This document shows positions 1 through 5,126 of a stretch of DNA of 5,126 bases, piece by piece. Each line of letters starts with the position of its first letter. The first letter of the stretch is position 1. The DNA comes from an uncultured Desulfobulbus sp. Its GTDB lineage: Bacteria > Desulfobacterota > Desulfobulbia > Desulfobulbales > Desulfobulbaceae. The stretch is from NCBI GenBank assembly GCA_946539945.1, contig CAMNHX010000151.1:1-5126 (forward strand). The letters are read 5' to 3'. Made by a program: the position numbers and the translations under genes. Under the pieces are notes generated by a model that worked only from the letters and a program-made list of their open reading frames with translations, made no database searches and was not told the origin of the DNA.

Positions 1-50
1 CCTACGACAACATACCGAAACCTCAACAAAAATCCTTAATTTGACGACAT

Positions 51-128
51 TGCCTATTCCCCCAGGTCTCATTATCTCTCCACAGGCTGACACCGCTATG
101 TCCTGCCGCCGAGTGGAGGAAATAGGCG
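51..128. repeat. Interrupted inverted repeat (possible structured RNA)
   Basis: GCCTATT at 52-58 pairs with AATAGGC at 121-127, and one or two further pairs are possible on each side. After an asymmetric internal loop, CTCCAC (78-83) pairs with GTGGAG (113-118). Inside that, GACA and TGTC can pair around a six-base loop. The order stem, bubble, stem resembles a structured RNA, but it matches no family I can name. Short stems like these can arise by chance. Confidence 0.3.
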
Positions 129-218
129 AAGACCGGGAAAAAGGCAAGTGGAGTTGCGCTATCCATTCCCGGCGCTTCAGGGCGGGGCTTTCCGCGCAGC
201 CCGGTAAAGTTGAGGAAG

Positions 219-247
219 ATTATAAAAACGGCAATTCAGCTTGTCGG
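219..247 (-). promoter_or_regulatory. Candidate sigma-70 promoter facing left
   Basis: On the minus strand CCGACA (242-247, four of six matches to TTGACA) is followed after exactly 17 bases by a perfect TATAAT (219-224). Transcription would start near 211 and run out of the window to the left, through the foldable segment at 51-128. It lies only about 40 bases beyond the glycosyltransferase stop, so it would drive something other than that gene. The -10 box is perfect but the -35 is weak, and no target is visible. Confidence 0.35.
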
Positions 248-286
248 CTATTTTGCAAGGTTCCCTGAAGTGGATACAAATCTCGC

Positions 287-1495
287 TCACCGTGCAGGCT
301 TTGCCCTGCCCAAAAGCAGCGCCTCCAGCCTGGGCAGCACATCGCCCAGCTCATAGCGACTGACAATGGTCTGGCGGGCCGCCTGACGCAAGGGCTGCAA
401 GGCTTCCTGCTGGTCCAGCGCCCGCAGGATGGTTTTGGCCAGCGCCCTTGGCGTGAAAAAATCGCAGAGTAGCCCGTTTTCCCCGTCCCTGATGGCTTCC
501 CGCACCGGTCCGGTGTTTGAGGCTACCACCAGACAGCCACAGGCCATGGACTCCAGAAGTGACCAGGACAGCACAAAGGGCCGCGTCAGGTACACGTGGA
601 CGCTTGAGCGCCGCAAAAGCTGGCGATACAGGTTATAGGGCAGGGACCCGACAAAGTGCACCCGGTCTGGCGGTAGCTTCACCTGGGAGAGCATGAATTC
701 CTTCCAGCTCTTGCCGTCCTCGCGGGGGCGGCCATAGCAGACGCGCTCCTCGCCAGCAATGACCGCGTGGGCAGTGGGGTGTCGGTCCAGCACCATGCCC
801 AGGGCCTGCATGAACTGCGGAAAGCCCCGATACGGCTCCATGCCCCGGGTAGCATAGGTGATGACCGGTGTCTCGTCTGCCAGCTCAAGACCCGGAATAC
901 CCAAAGGCCCCTTTTCCGGGCAAAAGTAGCTGGTGTCTATGCCGTCGTGCAGCACGGTAAGTTTGTCCTGCCAGATGGCCGGAAACTGGCTTTTCTGCCA
1001 AAGGCTGGGCGTGATGCAGAGGTCACAGGCCAAAAGATCGTTGGTCATGACCGTGTTGCGCAGACGCAGATTCACCCGGCTACCCAAGGTCGGCTCTGTG
1101 CCGTCAAAGCGGGTGTCTGCGGAATCCGGACTGTAGAACCACTCAAAATAGCCTGCCAGCCGCGCCTTGGGATAGACATCCCGCAGAAACCAGGTCACGC
1201 CCCATCCAGAAGCGCCGTACACAATATCCGGCACAAAGCCTCGCCTCTGCATATTCATGCAGCTCCGCAGTACAGAAGCAGCGTGCGCCTCTGGCTGGCG
1301 CAGTTCTGTAAAAACGTCGCCCTCCTGCTTCGGCGGGCTGGACGGCTTGTACACAAGTCGGGTAACGCCGGGAATGTTCCAGTCCTTGCGACCGTTGGCA
1401 GTGATGAACAGCACGCGATGCTTCTTTTGCGCCAATACGCGGGCAATATGACGGAACTGGGCCGGATAGTTGGGATGTACAAACAGAACATTCAT
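287..1495 (-). CDS. GT4-family glycosyltransferase
   Basis: A 402-residue cytoplasmic or membrane-associated GT-B fold glycosyltransferase, expected to move a sugar from a nucleotide-sugar donor to an unknown acceptor, probably in surface polysaccharide synthesis. The N-terminal half (MNVLFVHPNYPAQF onward, about 1-175) matches the 'glycosyltransferase family 4 group' N-terminal domain (Pfam Glyco_trans_4_3). The C-terminal half (about 205-385) is a Glycos_transf_1 domain with HDGID (183-187), TRGMEPYRG (216-224), AGEE (247-250) and LLESMACGC (313-321). The usual EX7E motif keeps its second Glu (E315), but the first position is Phe (F307, in PFVLSWSLLE). No signal peptide or membrane span is visible. 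The start at 1495 is chosen because the family's N-terminus begins here. Longer in-frame starts (to 1660) would run back over the prmA terminator and stop, and give unrelated sequence. There is no recognisable Shine-Dalgarno sequence before the ATG. Donor and acceptor cannot be told. Confidence 0.9.
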   Translation of the reverse strand: MNVLFVHPNYPAQFRHIARVLAQKKHRVLFITANGRKDWNIPGVTRLVYKPSSPPKQEGDVFTELRQPEAHAASVLRSCMNMQRRGFVPDIVYGASGWGVTWFLRDVYPKARLAGYFEWFYSPDSADTRFDGTEPTLGSRVNLRLRNTVMTNDLLACDLCITPSLWQKSQFPAIWQDKLTVLHDGIDTSYFCPEKGPLGIPGLELADETPVITYATRGMEPYRGFPQFMQALGMVLDRHPTAHAVIAGEERVCYGRPREDGKSWKEFMLSQVKLPPDRVHFVGSLPYNLYRQLLRRSSVHVYLTRPFVLSWSLLESMACGCLVVASNTGPVREAIRDGENGLLCDFFTPRALAKTILRALDQQEALQPLRQAARQTIVSRYELGDVLPRLEALLLGRAKPAR

Positions 1496-1560
1496 AAGAC
1501 ACACACAAAAAACGTTAAGGATGGACAAACGCGGCTGCGGCACGAAGAAGCAGGACGCGG

Positions 1561-1605
1561 AAAAGGTCTGGCACAGGCGGCGCGAAGAGCGACGGCCTGC
1601 GCCAG
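1561..1605 (-). terminator. Probable intrinsic terminator after prmA
   Basis: On the minus strand, 16 bases past the prmA stop, an 11-bp stem (1595-1605 with 1568-1578, one G-U pair) encloses a 16-base loop and is followed after two bases by CCTTTTCC. The T run is short, so efficiency is uncertain. Read on plus, the same stem is followed by GATTTTTGG, so it could also stop rightward antisense transcripts. Its position between prmA and the glycosyltransferase suggests the two are separate transcription units or only partly linked. Confidence 0.6.
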
Positions 1606-1620
1606 TGCGGATTTTTGGTA

Positions 1621-2538
1621 TCAGGAATTGGCGGTTTTTTCCAGAAGCAGGGCAACCCATTCGTCTTCGTAGCGGGCTTCGACAAGCTTCAGACCGGATT
1701 CAGCGTACAGCCGGATCAGATTGTTCTCCTGTGCGCCTGCCAGCACCCCGGCCAGGGCCAGAAACCCGGAAGGTGCGACCAATCGGGTCAGATCAGGCCG
1801 CAGGGCAACCAGAACGTCATGCACAATGTTGGCAGTCACCAAGCCGAAACTGCCCTGCACTTCGGCAAGCGGGGTCAGACTCACCTGAATCCGGTCTGCC
1901 AGCCTGTTGTGCCCTACGTTTTCTCCTGCCACTCGCACTGCTTCCGGGTCATTGTCCAAAGCCAGCACCTCTCGTGCGCCCCACAGGGCAGCAGCCATAG
2001 CCAGAATGCCTGTGCCAGTGCCTACATCCAAAGCCCTGCTTGCCAGCGCAGGCGGCAAATCCCGGAAAGCCCGCTGCATCAGGAGCAGCGCTCCCCGGGT
2101 TGAGGCGTGCTGACCAGTACCAAAGGCCATGCCCGGATCCATTTCCACCACCTTTTCACCGGGCTGCGGCGTGTAGCTCTCCCAGGATGGCTTGATGACC
2201 AGCCCCGGCACAACCGCAAAGGGCTTGAAGTACTGTTGCCAGCTCGTGGCCCAGTCTTCATCAGCCAGGACCTGCTGCCGGATTTCCGGCAAGGGCTTGC
2301 CATAGAGGGCAAAGAGTTCGGTCAGGGCGCTTCTGTTTTCCGCAAGTACGTTTTCTGCGCTGGCTGCATCTTCCAGGGCGAAAAAACCGGCCAGCATACA
2401 GAAACCGTCCTGTTCCGGACTTTGTTCTACTCCACTGCCGCTGCGGGCTGCAAGCAGGTCTTCAACTGCCTCGACCATTGCCACCGGACAGCGCAGGCTC
2501 AACTTCAGCCATTGCATTGGCTTCTTCTGATTTTCCAT
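1621..2538 (-). CDS. prmA: Ribosomal protein L11 methyltransferase
   Basis: PrmA transfers methyl groups from S-adenosylmethionine to amino groups of ribosomal protein L11 in the cytoplasm. Numbering from the chosen ATG (305 residues; the E. coli enzyme is about 293), the N-terminal substrate-recognition domain occupies about 1-90. The linker carries the family signature DEDWATSWQQYFKP (93-106). Next come DPGMAFGTGQHASTR (134-148), SAM-binding motif I LDVGTGTGILAMAAA (170-184), the acidic motif ALDNDPEAV (193-201), and ANIVHDVL (236-243), which corresponds to the catalytic-loop region. All core motifs are intact. The start is uncertain: ATG at 2538, ATG at 2517 (with AGAAG upstream, giving MQWLKL) and TTG at 2565 are all possible. 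I prefer 2538, but 2517 has the better ribosome binding site. It is divergent from the HsdR-N-like gene, and a hairpin terminator lies just past its stop. Confidence 0.95.
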   Translation of the reverse strand: MENQKKPMQWLKLSLRCPVAMVEAVEDLLAARSGSGVEQSPEQDGFCMLAGFFALEDAASAENVLAENRSALTELFALYGKPLPEIRQQVLADEDWATSWQQYFKPFAVVPGLVIKPSWESYTPQPGEKVVEMDPGMAFGTGQHASTRGALLLMQRAFRDLPPALASRALDVGTGTGILAMAAALWGAREVLALDNDPEAVRVAGENVGHNRLADRIQVSLTPLAEVQGSFGLVTANIVHDVLVALRPDLTRLVAPSGFLALAGVLAGAQENNLIRLYAESGLKLVEARYEDEWVALLLEKTANS

Positions 2539-2558
2539 GACGTGCAAAAGTATTGAGG

Positions 2559-2587
2559 TTGACAAGGTTTGCGCAGCGGGCTACCAG
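2559..2587 (+). promoter_or_regulatory. Candidate promoter for HsdR-N-like and DAHP synthase unit
   Basis: A perfect TTGACA (2559-2564) is followed after 17 bases by TACCAG (2582-2587), which matches TATAAT at only three of six positions. A start near 2594 would leave a leader of about 20 bases before the ATG at 2614. It lies in the 75-base divergent gap, where promoters for both this unit and prmA must fit. No comparably good pair was found on the minus strand. Confidence 0.35.
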
Positions 2588-2613
2588 TTCCGCACTCAAA
2601 ATTCCGGTGCATT

Positions 2614-3153
2614 ATGGAGACCAAGGGGCATCATCTTGTTTATGGCGTTCTTTCCGACTTGCTCACCGGCGAGACGCTTCTGGACACCGACGACGAGCGT
2701 ATCCGTCAACAACTGGCCCGTCTGCTGACGGAAAGCTTGGGCTATGCGGTTTGCGAACTGGAACCGCGCCTGCCCATTCCTGGCTCAAACTCGCGTGTTG
2801 ATCTGACCGCCCGCATTGCCGGGCGGCGTCTTTTTGTACTGCGCTACGGCCCGGGATCACTGGTGACCCGGGAAAAGCCTGCCCTGGCAACGGCCCGGCT
2901 GCTGGACCCAGCATACTGCATTCCCTTTGCCCTTGTCACTAACGGTCGGGATGCCGAACTGCTGGACGCCCTGACCGGCAAGGTTCTGGCCCGTGGCCTG
3001 CAGGCCATTCCAGATCGTCGGGAAGCCGGTCTTTTGCGGGACCAGGCGGCCTTTGTGCCCTACGCTGATCCGGTCCGCCGCGCTCAAGCGCTACGGATTC
3101 TGGCGGTCTTTGATCGGGACGAGTGCTGCTGCGCCGGAAAATGCGCCCTGTAA
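2614..3153 (+). CDS. HsdR N-terminal-like domain protein, probably catalytically dead
   Basis: A 179-residue stand-alone protein resembling the N-terminal PD-(D/E)XK nuclease domain of type I restriction R subunits (Pfam HSDR_N_2). Matching elements are DERIRQQLARLLTESLGY (27-44), a Glu before the first core strand (E48 or E50), RVDLT with D63 (61-65), the core strand LFVLRYGPG (73-81), and PFALVTNGRDAELLDALTG (104-122), the family's 'P-y-x-x-V-T-N-G' segment with the following strand. In active members the core strand reads V-E-x-K; here it reads V-L-R-Y, so Glu is Leu76 and Lys is Tyr78. DNA cleavage is therefore unlikely. The C-terminus ends DECCCAGKCAL, a cysteine cluster. ATG 2614 is preferred because the conserved part starts soon after it; an in-frame TTG at 2569 would add 15 residues. 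No helicase, methylase or specificity subunit is nearby. It is followed after 54 bases by DAHP synthase and is probably co-transcribed. Its role is unknown. Confidence 0.75.
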   Translation: METKGHHLVYGVLSDLLTGETLLDTDDERIRQQLARLLTESLGYAVCELEPRLPIPGSNSRVDLTARIAGRRLFVLRYGPGSLVTREKPALATARLLDPAYCIPFALVTNGRDAELLDALTGKVLARGLQAIPDRREAGLLRDQAAFVPYADPVRRAQALRILAVFDRDECCCAGKCAL

Positions 3154-3207
3154 CCGCTCCTGCAAGGGAGCCTCACCATCACCTTAACCCAACACAAATC
3201 CCCACAC

Positions 3208-4554
3208 ATGACAACAAACCACTGGTCAAAAACAAGCTATCGCCACAAAACCGCCCTGCAACAGCCCAACTGGCCTGATCCGGCGCACTATGAACACATC
3301 GTACAGACCCTTTCCAAATTGCCGCCCCTGGTCTTTGCCGGCGAGATCCGCGAGTTGAAATCCCAACTGGCAGAGGCTGCCCAGGGTCGGGCCTTTCTCC
3401 TGCAGGGCGGCGACTGCTCCGAGGAATTTGCCCGCTGTACCGCGCCCAACATCCGGGAAACCCTCAAGGTCATGCTGCAAATGGCGGTCATCCTCACCTA
3501 TGCCGGCAACAAACCGGTGGTGAAGGTAGGTCGTATCGCCGGACAGTACGCCAAGCCGCGGTCCAGCGACACCGAAACTGTCAACGGTCTTGTGCTGCCC
3601 AGCTATCGCGGCGACATGGCCAATGACATTGAAGCCACAGAAGAGGCCCGCAGACCCAACCCGGATCGCCTGCTGCAGGGCTACCACATGTCTGCCGCCA
3701 CCATGAACCTCCTGCGCGCCTTCACTCGCGGCGGCTTCGGGTCCCTGCACCGGGTTCAGGCATGGAACCAGGAGTTTGTCAAGCAGTCGCCCATGGGGCG
3801 CAACTACGAGCGCATGGCCAAGCGCATCAGCGATGCCATCAAGTTCATGCAGACCATCGGCATTCCAACCGACACGCCACAACTCAAGGAAACCCAGTTC
3901 TTCACCTCCCACGAGGCGCTCTTTCTGGGCTACGAGGAGGCCATGACCCGCGAGGACTCCACAGAGGCAGGCGGTTGGTACGACTGCTCCGGGCATATGC
4001 TCTGGATAGGCGACCGCACCCGCCAGCCAGACGGCGCGCACGTGGAGTTCCTGCGCGGCGTGCGCAATCCCCTGGGCATGAAGGTCGGACCAAAGTACGA
4101 GGTGGACACGATTCTGTCCATCATTGAGATTTTGAACCCGGAGAACGAGCCTGGCCGGATGACGCTCATCACCCGCTTTGGCGCTAGGCAGATCGACAAA
4201 TACCTGCCGCCCCTGCTCCGGGCGATCAAGCGGGCCGGGCTGAACGTGCTTTTGACCTGCGATCCCATGCACGCCAACACCTTCAGCGCAGAGTCGGGCC
4301 GCAAGACCCGGAACTTTGACGACATCCTTTCGGAGTTGCAGTGCTTTTTTGAGCTGAACTGGGCAGAAGGCACAATTCCCGGCGGCGTACACTTTGAGCT
4401 GACCGGCGACAATGTAACCGAGTGCATAGGCGGTGGACGGCATCTTGCCCCGGAAGATCTGAACCTGCGCTACCTCACCACCTGTGATCCGCGCCTGAAC
4501 GCGGAGCAGTCCCTGGAGATGGCCTTCCAGATTGCCGAGATGATCCGAAGCTGA
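3208..4554 (+). CDS. Class II 3-deoxy-7-phosphoheptulonate (DAHP) synthase
   Basis: Catalyses condensation of phosphoenolpyruvate with erythrose 4-phosphate to DAHP, the first step of the shikimate pathway to Phe, Tyr and Trp, in the cytoplasm. It is a complete 448-residue class II (plant and Mycobacterium type) enzyme covering the whole TIM barrel. Motifs visible: FLLQGGDCSEEF (63-74), VKVGRIAGQYAKPRS (105-119), GYHMSAATMNLLR (158-170), SHEALFLGYE (234-243), DRTRQ (269-273), GMKVGP (290-295), ITRFGA (321-326), CDPMHANT (351-358), GGVHFELTG (392-400) and TTCDPRLN (424-431). Metal ligands by comparison with the M. tuberculosis enzyme are Cys70, His355, Glu397 and Asp427. Phosphate- and PEP-binding residues are Arg109, Arg270, Lys292 and Arg323. 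All are present, so it should be active. The start matches the family's N-terminus (W-x-x-x-S-Y-R), but no Shine-Dalgarno sequence precedes it. Compared with the mycobacterial enzyme, the region before the metal Cys is about 17 residues shorter. Feedback behaviour cannot be read from sequence. No chorismate mutase fusion is present. Confidence 0.96.
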   Translation: MTTNHWSKTSYRHKTALQQPNWPDPAHYEHIVQTLSKLPPLVFAGEIRELKSQLAEAAQGRAFLLQGGDCSEEFARCTAPNIRETLKVMLQMAVILTYAGNKPVVKVGRIAGQYAKPRSSDTETVNGLVLPSYRGDMANDIEATEEARRPNPDRLLQGYHMSAATMNLLRAFTRGGFGSLHRVQAWNQEFVKQSPMGRNYERMAKRISDAIKFMQTIGIPTDTPQLKETQFFTSHEALFLGYEEAMTREDSTEAGGWYDCSGHMLWIGDRTRQPDGAHVEFLRGVRNPLGMKVGPKYEVDTILSIIEILNPENEPGRMTLITRFGARQIDKYLPPLLRAIKRAGLNVLLTCDPMHANTFSAESGRKTRNFDDILSELQCFFELNWAEGTIPGGVHFELTGDNVTECIGGGRHLAPEDLNLRYLTTCDPRLNAEQSLEMAFQIAEMIRS

Positions 4555-4582
4555 ACAACGCGGTTTTCAGGGAAAAGGTAAG

Positions 4583-4621
4583 AGGCCAGGCATGGAGTGT
4601 ATCCCGTGTCTGGCCTGTTTT
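4583..4621 (+). terminator. Intrinsic terminator after DAHP synthase
   Basis: Twenty-eight bases after the stop, AGGCCAG (4583-4589) pairs with CTGGCCT (4610-4616). The stem continues inward through GCATGG and CCGTGT to a total of 13 bp with two G-U pairs and an eight-base loop, then GTTTTG follows. It ends the rightward unit. On minus the stem is followed only by CTTACCTTTTCC, so any stop of the converging gene here would be weaker. Confidence 0.75.
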
Positions 4622-4659
4622 GTGGAAATACCAGGTGAAAGGACTCAAGCTGTCTTTTG

Positions 4660-5126
4660 TCAAAATGCCTCCGCACCGGCACTGCTGTTGCGGAACACAC
4701 CGAAGAGGCAAGGTGTCCCGGCATCTTGCCTCTTCGGTCTTGTTGTCACGTCTTCGGCGATGAGTCCGGTGAGCAGGTCAGGCAGGGTTGCGCCGGGCAG
4801 GACGTGCAGCTCAAGACAGGCCAGACCAGGAGCGGGCGCGGCGCAAACTGCTTCGTCCGCAATCTGATGGGCAAAGGCGTGGGCTGCTTTGTGCGCGTCC
4901 TCCGCTGTTCCTGCCTCCTGCAAGGCGGCAAGTCCGTGCAAAAGGGAAGCCGGCAGCGTGTCTTCTCCATCCGTGGGCAGGAAGAGTTTGGGCAGGGTTA
5001 TGGCTGTGCCGTAACCACGCTGTCGGTATTGGGCCAAAAGCGCACCAGCCAGAGCGGTGTCTCCGGTGACGAACCAGGGATTGGAACAGGGCAGGTGGGT
5101 ATGCGCCAACAGCCGCAACCAGGCGC
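4660..5126 (-). CDS. 3' part of an unassigned gene, possibly methylenetetrahydrofolate reductase-like
   Basis: The frame is open to the right edge, so the start lies outside the window; 154 C-terminal residues are visible. I do not recognise it firmly. The order NPWFVTGDTALAGALLAQYRQRGYG, then TLPKLFLP, then LPASLLHGLAAL, an Ala-rich helix, and PGLACLELHVLPGATLPDLL is reminiscent of the last strands and helices of bacterial MetF, where 'TQPxFD', 'P-x-W-L' and 'PGLHFYTLN' occupy the same order. The key words differ (ELHVLPG in place of HFYTLN), so this is only a weak structural resemblance. The last 25 or so residues are encoded by an inverted repeat and look like a tail rather than a folded domain. 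No signal peptide or membrane span is seen in the visible part. It converges on DAHP synthase with a 105-base gap. Confidence 0.6.
   Translation of the reverse strand, partial: AWLRLLAHTHLPCSNPWFVTGDTALAGALLAQYRQRGYGTAITLPKLFLPTDGEDTLPASLLHGLAALQEAGTAEDAHKAAHAFAHQIADEAVCAAPAPGLACLELHVLPGATLPDLLTGLIAEDVTTRPKRQDAGTPCLFGVFRNSSAGAEAF
4699..4738. repeat. Perfect 14-bp inverted repeat at the 3' end of the minus-strand gene
   Basis: ACCGAAGAGGCAAG (4699-4712) is the exact reverse complement of 4725-4738. Three more pairs (one G-U) extend the stem to 17 bp with a six-base loop TCCCGG. On plus it is followed by CTTGTTGTC, and on minus by GTGTTCC, so neither side has a strong T run. It lies inside the reading frame of the converging gene, about 40 bases before its stop. 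It could act as a back-up terminator for rightward transcripts, as a transcript 3'-end stabiliser, or as a weak terminator for the minus gene. Confidence 0.85.

Larger units (their letters stand above)
1..286. other. Gene-free left flank
   Basis: I see no convincing protein gene here. The two longest open stretches are 75 codons on plus (41-268) and 47 codons on minus (166 down to 23). Neither has a good ribosome binding site, and neither product resembles a family I know. The minus strand carries a promoter-like pair at 219-247 pointing left. Bases 51-128 can pair at their ends and again further in, forming a long interrupted hairpin. No obvious terminator for the glycosyltransferase that stops at 287 is visible just beyond its stop. 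The stretch may be the leader or control region of a leftward gene outside the window, or may encode a small RNA. Confidence 0.6.

Noticed and set aside
2..24. Minus-strand GAGG followed by ATG-TTG-TCG-TAG, a three-codon frame
   Set aside because: It looks like a good ribosome binding site and start, but stops after three codons. A minimal upstream frame is possible but cannot be supported here.
23..166. A 47-codon frame on minus starting MDSATPLAFF
   Set aside because: GGGA abuts the ATG with no proper spacing, the product has no recognisable features, and the segment is better explained as non-coding.
185..202. GGGCT and AGCCC forming a 5-bp hairpin in the left flank
   Set aside because: The stem is short and followed by no T run in either direction; likely chance in GC-rich sequence.
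41..268. A 75-codon frame on plus
   Set aside because: No ribosome binding site, no family resemblance, and the composition does not look like a protein.
1496..1660. Extension of the glycosyltransferase by 55 residues to an ATG at 1660
   Set aside because: The extra residues are unlike any GT4 N-terminus, cross the terminator hairpin and overlap the end of prmA. MNVLFVHPN at 1495 is the family start.
767..1672. A 301-codon open frame on plus, opposite the glycosyltransferase
   Set aside because: It is antisense to a well-supported gene, spans the prmA terminator, and its product has no recognisable domain.
2850..2872. Two CCCGGG blocks around TCAC and GTGA forming a hairpin inside the HsdR-N-like gene
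   Set aside because: No T run follows, and the sequence encodes the conserved YGPGSLVTRE segment, so protein coding and GC content explain it.
3226..4443. A 405-codon open frame on the minus strand, opposite the DAHP synthase gene
   Set aside because: It lies wholly antisense to a complete enzyme with all active-site residues. Its product resembles no family, and the opening is explained by the codon bias of the real gene.

Overview
The window reads as ordinary chromosomal DNA of a moderately GC-rich Gram-negative bacterium. The mix of genes (PrmA, a small HsdR N-terminal-like protein, a class II DAHP synthase and a GT4 glycosyltransferase) is most compatible with Desulfovibrio and its relatives (Desulfobacterota). 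That placement is an inference from gene content and protein style; no 16S or other marker is present.

Layout, left to right. Bases 1-286 hold no convincing gene, but contain a promoter-like sequence facing left and a segment able to fold into a long interrupted hairpin. On the minus strand from 1495 down to 287 lies a GT4-type glycosyltransferase. Upstream of it, after a hairpin that looks like a terminator (1561-1605), is prmA, the ribosomal protein L11 methyltransferase (2538 down to 1621, minus). A 75-base divergent gap with a TTGACA box separates prmA from two plus-strand genes: a 179-residue protein related to the N-terminal domain of type I restriction HsdR subunits (2614-3153), and 54 bases later a complete class II 3-deoxy-D-arabino-heptulosonate-7-phosphate (DAHP) synthase (3208-4554), the entry enzyme of the shikimate pathway. 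A 13-bp stem followed by a short T run ends this unit (4583-4621). Converging on it from the right edge is the 3' part of a minus-strand gene (4660-5126), whose product weakly resembles the C-terminal end of methylenetetrahydrofolate reductase. Its last codons contain a perfect 14-bp inverted repeat.

Functionally this is a housekeeping neighbourhood: translation-factor modification, aromatic amino acid synthesis, possibly one-carbon metabolism, and a sugar transferase probably used for a surface polysaccharide. No integrase, transposase, CRISPR array, tRNA or rRNA was seen. The least ordinary gene is the HsdR-N-like protein: it keeps the fold signature of a PD-(D/E)XK domain but has lost the catalytic Glu and Lys, ends in a cysteine cluster, and sits alone with no restriction or methylation partner in view.
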